Assembly (NCBI GenBank): GCA_017578085.1
Contig: PKQR01000020.1
Location: forward strand, 1-22,647
Direction of reading: 5' to 3'
DNA: 22,647 nucleotides
DNA from: Bacillota bacterium
GTDB taxonomy: Bacteria; Bacillota; Limnochordia; Limnochordales; ZCTH02-B6
Each line of letters opens with the position of its first letter. Position 1 is the stretch's first letter. Shown piece by piece: positions 7,264 through 14,853 of the stretch. The position numbers were made by a program, and so were the translations under genes. Below the pieces are notes generated by a model, which worked only from the letters and a program-made list of their open reading frames with translations, was not told the origin of the DNA and ran no database searches.

Positions 7264-8382
7264 GTGATACGAGGCACGGCGCGGCTGGGTCCCCGCACAA
7301 AGGCCCTCATCAACCGGCTGCAAGCCGGTGACATCGCGGTCATCGACCACCCGGACTTGGACGAAGTCGCGGCCGACGGTCTTCGCCAGGCCCGGGTGCG
7401 GGCGGTGATCAACCTTTCGCCCTCCATCACGGGCCGCTATCCCAACCTGGGGCCGTCACTGTTGGCGGCGGCGGGTATCCCGCTCTTGGACGCTCCCCGG
7501 GAGCTCGGGCAAAGGCTGCGGGACGGCGACGCGATCACCGTCGACGAGACGGGGTGCATTTACCGGGACGGTGCGGCACTGGGCGCTGGGACGTGGTTGT
7601 CTGGAGACGTTATCCGCGAGCGCCTCGAGGTGGCCCGCAGCAACCTGCCCGCGGAAGTGGAGCGGTTCATCGACAACACGCTGGAGTACGCCCGGCGGGA
7701 AAAAGCGTTTGTCACCGAGCCCCTGCCCTTGCCGGCCCTTAAGGTCTCCCTCCAAGGGCGCCACGCCCTGGTGGTGGTGCGGGGGCACAACTACCGGGAA
7801 GACCTGGCTGCCCTCTCCTCCTACATTCACGAGCTGAAACCGGTCCTCATCGGTGTCGATGGCGGGGCCGACGCCTTGCGGGAGGCCGGCTGGCCGCCGG
7901 ACATCGTCATCGGCGACATGGACAGCGTGTCCGACGCGGCGTTGCTCTTGGCCAAGGACGTCATCGTCCACGCCTACCGGGACGGCCGCGCGCCGGGCCT
8001 TGCCAGGGTGCAGGCCCTGGGGCTGCCGGCCCACGTGCTGGCCGCGCCGGGCACCAGCGAGGACCTGGCCCTGCTGGTGGCCTATGAGGGTGGGGCGGAA
8101 CTCATCGTGGCGGTGGGAACCCACTCGAGCCTCATCGACTTTCTCGAAAAGGGCCGTAGCGGCATGGCATCCACCTTTCTCGTGCGCCTAAAGGTCGGGG
8201 CGCGCCTTGTGGACGCGCGGGGCGTGAGCCAGCTCTACAAAGGCCGACCGCAGCCCCACTACCCGGTGCAGATCGCCCTGGCCGCCCTTGTGCCTGCAGC
8301 GGTGGCCATTGCCCTGGGGCCGTCGCTGCGGGACTTGTTTCGCCTGGCTTGGCTGCAGGCCCGCATTTTGCTGGGATGGTGA
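7264..8382 (+). CDS. steA: SteA-like protein with thiamin-pyrophosphokinase-like fold, putative cytokinetic ring protein
   Basis: The 372-residue protein matches the SteA family. Its central part (about residues 195-225) carries DGGADALREAGW followed by PDIVIGDMDS, the substrate-binding signature of thiamin pyrophosphokinase-like folds. A single C-terminal membrane helix lies around residues 335-355. In corynebacteria SteA works with membrane partner SteB at the septum and influences daughter-cell separation; the role in Firmicutes is inferred. It is not expected to be a real thiamin pyrophosphokinase. The start is GTG 7264 behind GGGGGAA, 39 bases after spo0A, with the steB-like gene six bases downstream. 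Confidence 0.85.
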   Translation: MIRGTARLGPRTKALINRLQAGDIAVIDHPDLDEVAADGLRQARVRAVINLSPSITGRYPNLGPSLLAAAGIPLLDAPRELGQRLRDGDAITVDETGCIYRDGAALGAGTWLSGDVIRERLEVARSNLPAEVERFIDNTLEYARREKAFVTEPLPLPALKVSLQGRHALVVVRGHNYREDLAALSSYIHELKPVLIGVDGGADALREAGWPPDIVIGDMDSVSDAALLLAKDVIVHAYRDGRAPGLARVQALGLPAHVLAAPGTSEDLALLVAYEGGAELIVAVGTHSSLIDFLEKGRSGMASTFLVRLKVGARLVDARGVSQLYKGRPQPHYPVQIALAALVPAAVAIALGPSLRDLFRLAWLQARILLGW

Positions 8383-8388
8383 GCCGGT

Positions 8389-9027
8389 TTGCTGATCGAT
8401 ATTCGCTGGCATCTTCTGTCTATCATCGGCGTCTTTCTTGCCCTAGGGATAGGGATGCTCATCGGCACACAGATCGCCCAAAGCGGGGCCCTGGAAGCCG
8501 AGCAGTTGCGCCTGGCCGAGCGGCTGGAGGCCAGCCTGACATCCTTGCGCAGCGAAAACCGCAGCTTGCGGGAGGAGGTCAACAGTGTCCGGGGCGAGCT
8601 GGCCCAGGAACGCGCGTTTGCCGACCTGGTGTTGGGCAGCCTGGCGTCGGGTGCCCTGCAGGGCATGACCATCGACGTGTACGTGCCCTACGGTCAGGAA
8701 GCCACCGTCGAGCGGCTGCTGCGGCTCTTGACGGAGGCCGGCGCCCAGGCCCGGCTGCTGGCGGAGGCGCCGCCGGCGGAACTGGCCGGCTCCGCCGCTG
8801 TCGTGTTTTGGGGAGGCAGGGGAGGAGTGGCCGAGGCGGCCATCCCGGCGGGGGCGGTGGTGGCGGTGCCCGGGGCCGGCGCGGGCGTCGAGCGCCTCGC
8901 GCAGCGGGCCGACGTCATTGCAGCGGTGGACACGCCGCTCGGCCTCTTGGCCCTCGTCGAGCGCCTGCGCACCGGCGCGGCCCCCAAGGACGCGGCGGAA
9001 CTGGTCAAGGAGCGCCTGGCGCGGTGA
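8389..9027 (+). CDS. steB: SteB/MctB-like membrane-anchored coiled-coil protein (copper transporter MctB domain family)
   Basis: The 212-residue product begins with a short cytosolic tail and one membrane helix (about residues 8-26, IIGVFLALGIGMLIGTQIA). A coiled-coil segment follows (about 33-80, Leu/Glu/Arg-rich) and then an alpha/beta domain. This is the layout of the MctB/DUF3186 family. Although some members are named copper transporters, a single-helix protein beside steA is better read as its partner SteB in cell division. It starts at TTG 8389, six bases after steA; no other start retains the membrane helix. The ribosome site is weak, so coupling to steA translation is likely. It overlaps the next gene by four bases. 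Confidence 0.8.
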   Translation: MLIDIRWHLLSIIGVFLALGIGMLIGTQIAQSGALEAEQLRLAERLEASLTSLRSENRSLREEVNSVRGELAQERAFADLVLGSLASGALQGMTIDVYVPYGQEATVERLLRLLTEAGAQARLLAEAPPAELAGSAAVVFWGGRGGVAEAAIPAGAVVAVPGAGAGVERLAQRADVIAAVDTPLGLLALVERLRTGAAPKDAAELVKERLAR

Positions 9028-9725
9028 TTTCCGTGATCATCCCCGCCTACAACGAAGCGGGGCCCTTGCCCGCGACGGTCGCAGCGCTCAGGGGCCTGCC
9101 CGAGGTGGATGAGATCGTCGTCGTCGACGACGGCTCCACCGATGAAACCGCGGCGGTGGCCGAGGGACTCGGTTGCCGGGTCGTGCGGCTTGTGCGCAAC
9201 CGGGGCAAGGGCAAAGCCCTGACCGCGGGCGTCCGGGCGGCCAAGGGCGACGTCCTCGTCTTCTTGGACGCGGACTTGGGCGCGAGTGCCGCGGAGGCCC
9301 GCCGTCTGCTGGCGCCGCTCCTTGCGGGGGAGGCGGACATGGTCATCGGGCGCTTCCCCGAGGCCCAGCGCCCAGGGGGATTGGGGATGGTCAAGGCGCT
9401 GGCCCGGGCCGGTGTCCGCTGGCTCGGGGGGCTGGCGGTGGCGGCTCCCTTGTCCGGGCAGCGCGCCATACGCCGGACTGTCCTGGAAGCGGTTGGGGAC
9501 CTGGCCGGCGGTTTCGGTGTGGAAGTGGGCTTAACCATCGACGCGGCCCGGGCGGGTTTCCGGGTGATGGAGGTGCCGGTGGCCATGCGCCACCGGGAGA
9601 CCGGGCGGGATGTGGCGGGGTTCTTGCACCGGGGCCGGCAGCTGGTGCACGTGGCCGGGGCGCTGGCCCGGCGGGCGGCCCGGCGGATAGCGCAGCGGGT
9701 GGCCAACCGCACACCGCTGCGCTGA
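9024..9725 (+). CDS. family 2 glycosyltransferase
   Basis: The 233-residue GT-A fold enzyme lacks membrane segments. It opens with the family 2 signature ISVIIPAYNEAG and shows DDGS (35-38) for nucleotide-sugar binding and LDADL (81-85), the DxD-type metal site. RNRGKGKAL (58-66) recalls glucosyl-3-phosphoglycerate synthase and dolichyl/polyprenyl-phosphate sugar transferases. The C-terminus is Arg-rich and amphipathic, possibly for membrane contact. The start is GTG 9024, with AAGGAG 11 bases upstream, overlapping the steB-like stop. Context with an undecaprenyl-phosphate sugar transferase homologue suggests transfer of a sugar in cell-envelope polymer synthesis. The exact substrate cannot be read from sequence. 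Confidence 0.85.
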   Translation: MISVIIPAYNEAGPLPATVAALRGLPEVDEIVVVDDGSTDETAAVAEGLGCRVVRLVRNRGKGKALTAGVRAAKGDVLVFLDADLGASAAEARRLLAPLLAGEADMVIGRFPEAQRPGGLGMVKALARAGVRWLGGLAVAAPLSGQRAIRRTVLEAVGDLAGGFGVEVGLTIDAARAGFRVMEVPVAMRHRETGRDVAGFLHRGRQLVHVAGALARRAARRIAQRVANRTPLR

Positions 9726-9768
9726 AAGAACCCGTTGGGCAGGAACTGCCGGGGGAGCGGATGGCCGG

Positions 9769-10605
9769 ATGGCCGTGCTCGGGACCGCTTTGGCCGCCTG
9801 TGCGGCGTGGCTGATGTTGCCCAGGTTTCTCACGCTGATTGAGCGGGCGGGCTTTGTGCGCAGCAACTTTCGCGGCCAGCCGGTGCCCGTGGCCGCCGGC
9901 GCCGGGCTTGCCCTCGTCTACGGGGCGGCGCTGATGTTCCTCTTGACCGTCGAGTTGGTGCGGCTGCGGCAGGCGTCCGCGGCAGCGGAGTTCCGTTTGC
10001 TTTGGGCCTTGCTGCTCGCGTCCTTAGGGATGTCGCTGGTGGGGCTGATCGACGACGTGTTTGGCGACCGCTCGGCGACGGGGCTGAAGGGCCACTTTTC
10101 CCGGCTGCGGGAAGGCGTCCTGACGACCGGGGCCTTGAAGGCCTTCTTCGGTGGCGTGACAGGGGTGGCCGCCGCTGTGCTGGTGTCTCCGAGGCCGGTG
10201 GATGTCGTCCTCAATATCTTGTTGATCCCGCTTTCCGCCAACGCCTTCAACCTGCTGGACCTGCGCCCGGGGCGTGCGGGCAAGGCTTTCTTCCTGCTGG
10301 CCACGGCCCTGTGGGCGGCCACGCCCAGCGCGCCCGTGTGGCCCTACGTGGCGCCGCTTTTGGCCATCACGGCCGTGTACTTGCCCTACGACCTGCGGGC
10401 CCGGGCGATGCTGGGGGACGCAGGGTCCAACCTCCTGGGCGGCGTGGCGGGGGTCGCCGCTGCAGCGGCCTTGCCGGCCCTCGGGCGGGCGGCCTTGCTG
10501 AGCCTGCTGGCTGCGCTGCACGTTTACGCCGAACGGGCGTCGTTGAGCGAGCTCATCGAGCGCGTGACGCCTTTGCGCTGGCTGGACCAGTGGGGCAGGG
10601 GGTAG
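9769..10605 (+). CDS. MraY/WecA-like polyprenyl-phosphate sugar-1-phosphate transferase homologue (atypical)
   Basis: The 278-residue polytopic membrane protein has about eight to ten hydrophobic segments. It retains three landmarks of the family that links a sugar phosphate to undecaprenyl phosphate: LIDDVFGD (DDxxD-like), NAFNLLD (equivalent to NLTDGLDG of MraY) and LGDAGSN (equivalent to GDTGS). Two landmarks are altered. The DGxDG segment reads DLRPG, and the C-terminal His cluster (HHH or HIHH) is replaced by SLSELIE. Length is below MraY (about 320-360). It starts at ATG 9769 behind GGGGGAG. It probably belongs to one transcript with the GT2, steA-like and steB-like genes. It may use a different substrate or have lost activity. 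Confidence 0.8.
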   Translation: MAVLGTALAACAAWLMLPRFLTLIERAGFVRSNFRGQPVPVAAGAGLALVYGAALMFLLTVELVRLRQASAAAEFRLLWALLLASLGMSLVGLIDDVFGDRSATGLKGHFSRLREGVLTTGALKAFFGGVTGVAAAVLVSPRPVDVVLNILLIPLSANAFNLLDLRPGRAGKAFFLLATALWAATPSAPVWPYVAPLLAITAVYLPYDLRARAMLGDAGSNLLGGVAGVAAAAALPALGRAALLSLLAALHVYAERASLSELIERVTPLRWLDQWGRG

Positions 10606-10630
10606 CGGGTGCCGCTCACCGCGGTGCGTT

Positions 10631-10661
10631 TCATAAGCCGGCCAGCGCCGGGCATAGGGTA
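10631..10661 (+). promoter_or_regulatory. sigma-E-like sporulation promoter before the deacetylase gene
   Basis: TCATAAG (10631-10637) fits the -35 kmATAtt, and after 15 bases CATAGGGTA (10653-10661) fits the CATAnnnTA form of -10 elements used by mother-cell sigma factors. Transcription would begin near 10668, just before the GGAGGTG ribosome site (10669-10675) and the GTG at 10684. Eight consecutive G's fill 10663-10670. Matched by eye only. Confidence 0.45.
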
Positions 10662-10683
10662 CGGGGGGGGAGGTGCGCAGGCT

Positions 10684-11499
10684 GTGCCGCCCAAGGAACG
10701 GGTCCCATGGGGGCGCTGGCGGTTGGTGTGGTTTCAGGCCGTGCGGGTAGGCGGGTTGCGCCGGTGGACGGGGGGCGTCTACCTGCTGCTGGCGGCGGTG
10801 CTGTTCCTGGCCCGGGATGTGCCGTACGGTGCCGGTGCGATGCCCGCCGGTGTGCCGGCGGCGGCGCCGGCGGTGCTCGGCCTTGATCAGCGCAAGCCGG
10901 TGTACGCCGTGCCGGTAGACGGGCGCCTCGTCGGTTTCGCCGTCAACGTGGATTGGGGCGACGAGTACGTGCCTGGGATGCTGGCCGTGCTGGCGGAGCG
11001 CGGGGTGCAGGTAACCTTCTTCCCCACGGGGCGGTGGGCGGCGCGGCGGCCCGACCTCATCCAGGCCATGGCGGCCGGCGGTCATGAGTTGGGCAACCAC
11101 GGCGACCGTCATGACCATCCCACGGCTTTGGGGGATGACCAGCTGGCCGAGCTGATCCGGCGGGGCCAGGAGCGCCTCGAAACCATCGCCGGTGTGCGCA
11201 CGTCCCTGTTTGCGCCGCCTTACGGCGAAGTCGACCCCCGCATCGCGCGGGTCGCGGCTGAGACCGGCCACTGGACCATCATGTGGACCGTAGACACAGT
11301 GGACTGGAGGCGGCCTCCACCGGAAACGATTGTCCAGCGGGTGCTCTCCCGGGTGCAGCCGGGCGCGATCGTTCTCATGCACCCTACGGAACCGACCCTT
11401 GCGGCGCTGCCGATCATCCTCGACCGGCTCTTGGCGGACGGTTGGCGGGTGATTCCTGTCGGGCGGCTCTTGGCGGCGGCACGGACGCCCACGCACTAA
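10684..11499 (+). CDS. ylxY: YlxY-type polysaccharide deacetylase-like protein
   Basis: The 271-residue protein has an N-terminal membrane anchor (about residues 31-43) and an extracellular NodB-fold domain. The metal-binding HxxxH motif is present in GNHGDRH, and the late His is present in VLMHP. The first motif reads VNVDWGDEY where active NodB enzymes have TFDDG, and the RPPYG motif reads APPYG, so the catalytic base Asp is Asn and the Arg is Ala. VN-WG in this motif is, as I recall, typical of the sporulation-associated YlxY group, whose activity is unclear. B. subtilis ylxY also lies next to mlpA. GTG 10684 is chosen because of GGAGGTG eight bases upstream; an in-frame GTG at 10609 would add 25 unusual residues and swallow the promoter. 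Confidence 0.85.
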   Translation: MPPKERVPWGRWRLVWFQAVRVGGLRRWTGGVYLLLAAVLFLARDVPYGAGAMPAGVPAAAPAVLGLDQRKPVYAVPVDGRLVGFAVNVDWGDEYVPGMLAVLAERGVQVTFFPTGRWAARRPDLIQAMAAGGHELGNHGDRHDHPTALGDDQLAELIRRGQERLETIAGVRTSLFAPPYGEVDPRIARVAAETGHWTIMWTVDTVDWRRPPPETIVQRVLSRVQPGAIVLMHPTEPTLAALPIILDRLLADGWRVIPVGRLLAAARTPTH

Positions 11500-11536
11500 G
11501 GCCTCCGGCCTGCGGCCGCGCCCTCGCCCACTCGGC

Positions 11537-12835
11537 CTAGAGCAGCGCCCGGCGCAGGAGATCCCATGTGGCCGGGTCTTCCTGACCCAGCCGCCAGAGA
11601 GCCACGCCGGCCAAGTCGTACTCAAAGGCCAGCAGCAGCTTGTGGCCGATGCTCTGGTGGTTTTCAAACCACACTACCCGGCCGTCGTACCGGAAGGTGG
11701 GCGCCAGGGCTTCGGCATCCCACTCCAGGCGCACCGCCGGGTTGCGGGCCTGGGCCGCGCTGAGGCGGCGCAGCGCGTCCGCATACGCGACCGCGTCCGC
11801 CCAAGGGGTATCCGCCGGCCAGTCGTAGCCGTAGGCGGGGATGCCCAGCACCAGCTTGTCCGCGGGAACGCCGCCGCCTTGCGGGTCGATGGCGTACTCG
11901 ATCACTTCCCGCACCCACGCGATGGACGCGACCGGTCCCGGGGCGCTGCCGCGCCAGTGTTGATCGTAGGCCATGATCATGAGGAAATCCGCATGGGCGG
12001 CGAGTCCAGCGTAGTCGTACGCACCGCTCCAGCTCGCGCCGGCTGTGCTGCGGGTTACTGCCGGCACAGCGATGCTCACCTTGAGCCCCATGGGCCGCAG
12101 GGCCGCCGCCAGTTCCTTGACGAAGTCGGTCAGCGCGTCCCGGCGGGCGCGGGGCACGTTTTCGAAGTCGATGTGAACGCCGGTTACGCCCCACCGTTTG
12201 GCAGCGTCCACGATGTTGGCAATGGCCCGCTGCCGGATGCCCGGATCTGTGAGGACCGCCTCGGCGATCTTCGCGTCAAAGGCGCCGAGATCCGGGTTGA
12301 AATTGTGGATGAGCGCGTGGGTTTCGACACCGCGGCGCCCGGCAAAGGCCAGCACGTCCGCGAGGTGTGCCTCGCTGGTGTACACCGGGCGCAGGTTGCC
12401 GCGCGCATCCAGGCCCCAGGCCCATGGGGCGATGGCCGTCAGCACGTCGGTGTTAGCCTGCAGTGCCGGCCAGGACGGGCGGCGGGTGTCCTGCATGTAG
12501 TAGCCTAACACCATCACGGGCCCGGAGCCCGCTTCACGCCCGTACGTGCGCACCAGGTAGTCCGGCACGTAGCCTTCCTCGCCGGCCGCGGTCCGCACCC
12601 GCAGCCAGCCCGGCTGGCGATCAAGGATGGTCAGCGGGTCGCCTTGCTTCAGGCTGGCCACCGCCTGCTTTTCGTCCGGGGAGGCGTAGAGGGCGACGTT
12701 GTGCCCTTCGACTGCCGCCAATAGATAGCGGTTTCCGGCCGTATCAGCGGGTGCGTCATCCCGGGGGCCGCCCGCGAAGGGAGCCCATGCCACCAGCAGC
12801 GAGAAAAGGAGAAAGATGAGCGTCTGCAGCGTCAT
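11537..12835 (-). CDS. secreted SH3-domain glycoside hydrolase family 18 protein (spore-type peptidoglycan glucosaminidase)
   Basis: The 432-residue protein has a signal peptide (about 1-22), a bacterial SH3 domain (about 37-96; ends GYVPDYLVRTY) and a GH18 barrel (about 105-432). The active site GVHIDFENVP retains the catalytic acid E225 and D223; His replaces the earlier Asp of the DxxDxDxE motif, as related spore enzymes (YaaH/SleL group) often carry Asn there. MAYDQHW is the substrate-binding MxYD-type motif. Such enzymes cleave N-acetylglucosamine bonds in cortex peptidoglycan; LysM domains are replaced by SH3 here. The start ATG has CCGGAGG seven bases upstream. It converges on the ylxY-type gene with a 37-base gap, and it diverges from mlpA. 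I saw no clear promoter on this strand. Confidence 0.88.
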   Translation of the reverse strand: MTLQTLIFLLFSLLVAWAPFAGGPRDDAPADTAGNRYLLAAVEGHNVALYASPDEKQAVASLKQGDPLTILDRQPGWLRVRTAAGEEGYVPDYLVRTYGREAGSGPVMVLGYYMQDTRRPSWPALQANTDVLTAIAPWAWGLDARGNLRPVYTSEAHLADVLAFAGRRGVETHALIHNFNPDLGAFDAKIAEAVLTDPGIRQRAIANIVDAAKRWGVTGVHIDFENVPRARRDALTDFVKELAAALRPMGLKVSIAVPAVTRSTAGASWSGAYDYAGLAAHADFLMIMAYDQHWRGSAPGPVASIAWVREVIEYAIDPQGGGVPADKLVLGIPAYGYDWPADTPWADAVAYADALRRLSAAQARNPAVRLEWDAEALAPTFRYDGRVVWFENHQSIGHKLLLAFEYDLAGVALWRLGQEDPATWDLLRRALL

Positions 12836-12986
12836 GGCGTGCCTCCGGAACTATCGCGATTTGCGATGATGACCTACGGCTCGGTTTTCATTGGCCAGCA
12901 GGCGGATCCTCCCGGCAAGATCCGGCGGGAACGCCAGCGGCCGGAAGCTGGGCGGCCTGGCAGTCGAGGAGCGGCGGGGGTGCGGT

Positions 12987-13016
12987 TTGCCACGGATTGC
13001 GCGCGGCCTGTATAAT
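12987..13016 (+). promoter_or_regulatory. sigma-A promoter for mlpA-dut
   Basis: TTGCCA (12987-12992) and a perfect TATAAT (13011-13016) are separated by 18 bases, so the start of transcription should be near 13023. This is the best vegetative promoter in the window and lies in the 213-base divergent gap between the GH18 gene and mlpA. Confidence 0.85.
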
Positions 13017-13048
13017 AGCCTGCAGAGAGTCGATAGGGGGGGCTGGGT

Positions 13049-14314
13049 TTGCCGAAGCAGGCCGTGTTGCCCAACGGGACCCGGGTCATCACCGAGCGGG
13101 TGCCCGGCGTCCGGTCGGTGGCCGTGGGCGTGTGGGTGGATGCAGGCTCGCGCGACGAATTGCCGGAACAGAACGGCATCGCCCACTTCGTGGAGCACAT
13201 GCTGTTCAAGGGCACCCGGCGGCGCTCAGCGCGGGACATCGCGGAGGCCATCGACGCGACCGGAGGGCAGCTGAACGCCTTCACCACCAAGGAAACCACC
13301 TGCTACTACGCGCGGGTGCTGGACGAGCACTTGCCTTTGGCCCTGGACATTTTGGCGGATATGCTCTTTGAGTCCGTGTTCCGGCCGGAGGACCTGGCCA
13401 GGGAGCGGGAGGTTATCCTGGAGGAAATCCGGCTGGCTGAGGACACGCCCGAAGACCTGGTGCACGACGTGTTTGAAAAGGCCCTCTTCGGCGCCCACCC
13501 GCTGGCCCGCCCGGTGCTGGGCAGCGAGCGTACGGTTGCCGCCTGCACCCGCCAGGACCTGCTGCGGTTTATGCAAGCCCACTACACCCCCGACGGCCTG
13601 GTCATCGCCGCGGCCGGCAACGTAGACCATGCGATTTTCCTGGAACACGTCGCGCGGCTGTTCGACAGCCCCGCCCGGCCCAGATCGGGGCGCGGGCCCG
13701 CGGCATTGTCTTACCGTCCGGCGTACGTCATGGTGGAGAAAGACTGCGAACAAGTGCACCTGTGCGTCGGCGTGCCCGCGTTGCCGCGCACCCATCCGCA
13801 GCGCTTCGCCTTGCACCTTTTGGACACGATCCTAGGCGGCGGCATGAGTTCCCGGCTTTTCCAGGAGCTGCGGGAAAACCGGGGCCTTGTATACTCCACC
13901 TACTCCTACCATTCCGGCTACCGGGACACGGGAGTGCTCGCGGTCTACGCCGGGACGAGCCCCGACAAGGCGGCCGAGGTGCTCGATTTAATCCGGGCCG
14001 AGCTGGCCGCCGTGCACCGGGGAGACATCAGCGCCGCGGAGCTGGACCGGGCCAAGGAGCAGGCCAAAGGGGCCTTGATGCTGAGCTTGGAAAACACCAC
14101 GGCCCGCATGAGCAGGCTCGGCCGGGCCGTGCTCGACAACGAGGCTTACTTGAGCCCACGGGAGCTCATGCGGCGCATTGACGCGGTTACCTTGGAGGAA
14201 GTCCGGCGCCTCGCCGATGAGCTCCTTCCGCCGGAGCGGTTGACCATCGTCGGGCTCGGGGCCATCCCCGACGCCCTGCAGGGCGCTTCCCTGGCGGAGG
14301 CGGTAGGCGAATGA
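13049..14314 (+). CDS. mlpA: M16 family zinc peptidase (MlpA/YmxG, processing-peptidase-like)
   Basis: The 421-residue protein is a single-chain M16B peptidase. It has the inverted zinc motif HFVEH (H46, E49, H50) and the third ligand E126 in EVILEEIRLAED, 76 residues later as expected. The C-terminal half keeps the Arg/Tyr segment RENRGLVYSTYSYHSGY that contacts substrate. The family dimerises into a clamshell that degrades or processes peptides. The B. subtilis counterpart mlpA (ymxG) occupies the same position before ymxH and spoVF. The start is TTG 13049, six bases after a run of seven G's; the next in-frame GTG (13064) is too far from it. It overlaps dut by four bases. Confidence 0.93.
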   Translation: MPKQAVLPNGTRVITERVPGVRSVAVGVWVDAGSRDELPEQNGIAHFVEHMLFKGTRRRSARDIAEAIDATGGQLNAFTTKETTCYYARVLDEHLPLALDILADMLFESVFRPEDLAREREVILEEIRLAEDTPEDLVHDVFEKALFGAHPLARPVLGSERTVAACTRQDLLRFMQAHYTPDGLVIAAAGNVDHAIFLEHVARLFDSPARPRSGRGPAALSYRPAYVMVEKDCEQVHLCVGVPALPRTHPQRFALHLLDTILGGGMSSRLFQELRENRGLVYSTYSYHSGYRDTGVLAVYAGTSPDKAAEVLDLIRAELAAVHRGDISAAELDRAKEQAKGALMLSLENTTARMSRLGRAVLDNEAYLSPRELMRRIDAVTLEEVRRLADELLPPERLTIVGLGAIPDALQGASLAEAVGE

Positions 14315-14778
14315 TGGAGCTCAACGACACCATTGCGGTGCCTGTGCGCCGGGTATCGCCCCTGGCGAAACGGTTCCCGCTGCCGAGCTATGCGACGGCC
14401 GGGGCGGCCGGGCTGGACCTGCGGGCGTGCCTGGCGGAGCCGGTGACGCTGGCGCCGGGCGAGCGGCGGCTGATTCCCACCGGCATCGCGATCGCGTTGC
14501 CCTCGCCGCAACTGGTGGCGCTCGTGTTTGCCCGCAGCGGGCTGGCCAGCCGGCACGGGATCCAACTGGCCAACGGCGTGGGCGTCATCGACAGCGACTA
14601 CCGCGGGGAGATTCTCTGCGCCCTGCAAAACGCGGGCCGCGAGCCGTTTACCGTCCAGCCGGGCGACCGGATCGCCCAGCTGGTCGTCATGCCGGTGGCC
14701 CGCATCTCCTGGCGGGAGGTCGAGGACCTGGAGCCTTCGGAGCGGGGCGCCGGCGGCTTCGGCTCGACGGGCACCTGA
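14311..14778 (+). CDS. dut: dUTP diphosphatase
   Basis: The 155-residue enzyme hydrolyses dUTP to dUMP and pyrophosphate, keeping uracil out of DNA and feeding thymidylate synthesis. All five motifs of the trimeric family are visible: AGLDLRA, FARSGLA, GVIDSDYRGEI with the catalytic Asp and the stacking Tyr, GDRIAQLVV, and RGAGGFGSTG with the Phe that caps the base. The start ATG overlaps the mlpA stop (ATGA), so it is translationally coupled to a peptidase gene with no metabolic link. An alternative ATG at 14314 would shorten it by one residue. No terminator is seen; the next promoter begins five bases after its stop. Confidence 0.95.
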   Translation: MMELNDTIAVPVRRVSPLAKRFPLPSYATAGAAGLDLRACLAEPVTLAPGERRLIPTGIAIALPSPQLVALVFARSGLASRHGIQLANGVGVIDSDYRGEILCALQNAGREPFTVQPGDRIAQLVVMPVARISWREVEDLEPSERGAGGFGSTGT

Positions 14779-14782
14779 GGCG

Positions 14783-14812
14783 TTGACAACGGCTGCTGTC
14801 GCCTGATACCAT
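14783..14812 (+). promoter_or_regulatory. sigma-A promoter for the predicted beta-barrel gene
   Basis: A perfect TTGACA (14783-14788), 18 bases of spacer and TACCAT (14807-14812) place transcription initiation near 14819, about 35 bases before the start codon. The gene after it therefore seems to be expressed in growing cells and separately from mlpA-dut. Confidence 0.75.
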
Positions 14813-14853
14813 AGGCGTGCCGCCATGCCCATCGACCGAAAGGGAGAGTGGGC

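Noticed and set aside
7264..8382. Thiamin pyrophosphokinase for the steA-like gene
   Set aside because: Only the fold signature is shared; the long N-terminal region and C-terminal membrane helix match SteA and not the short soluble kinase.
8389..9027. Copper transporter function for the MctB-domain gene
   Set aside because: The protein has a single membrane helix and a coiled coil and lies beside steA, which fits a division partner better than a transporter.
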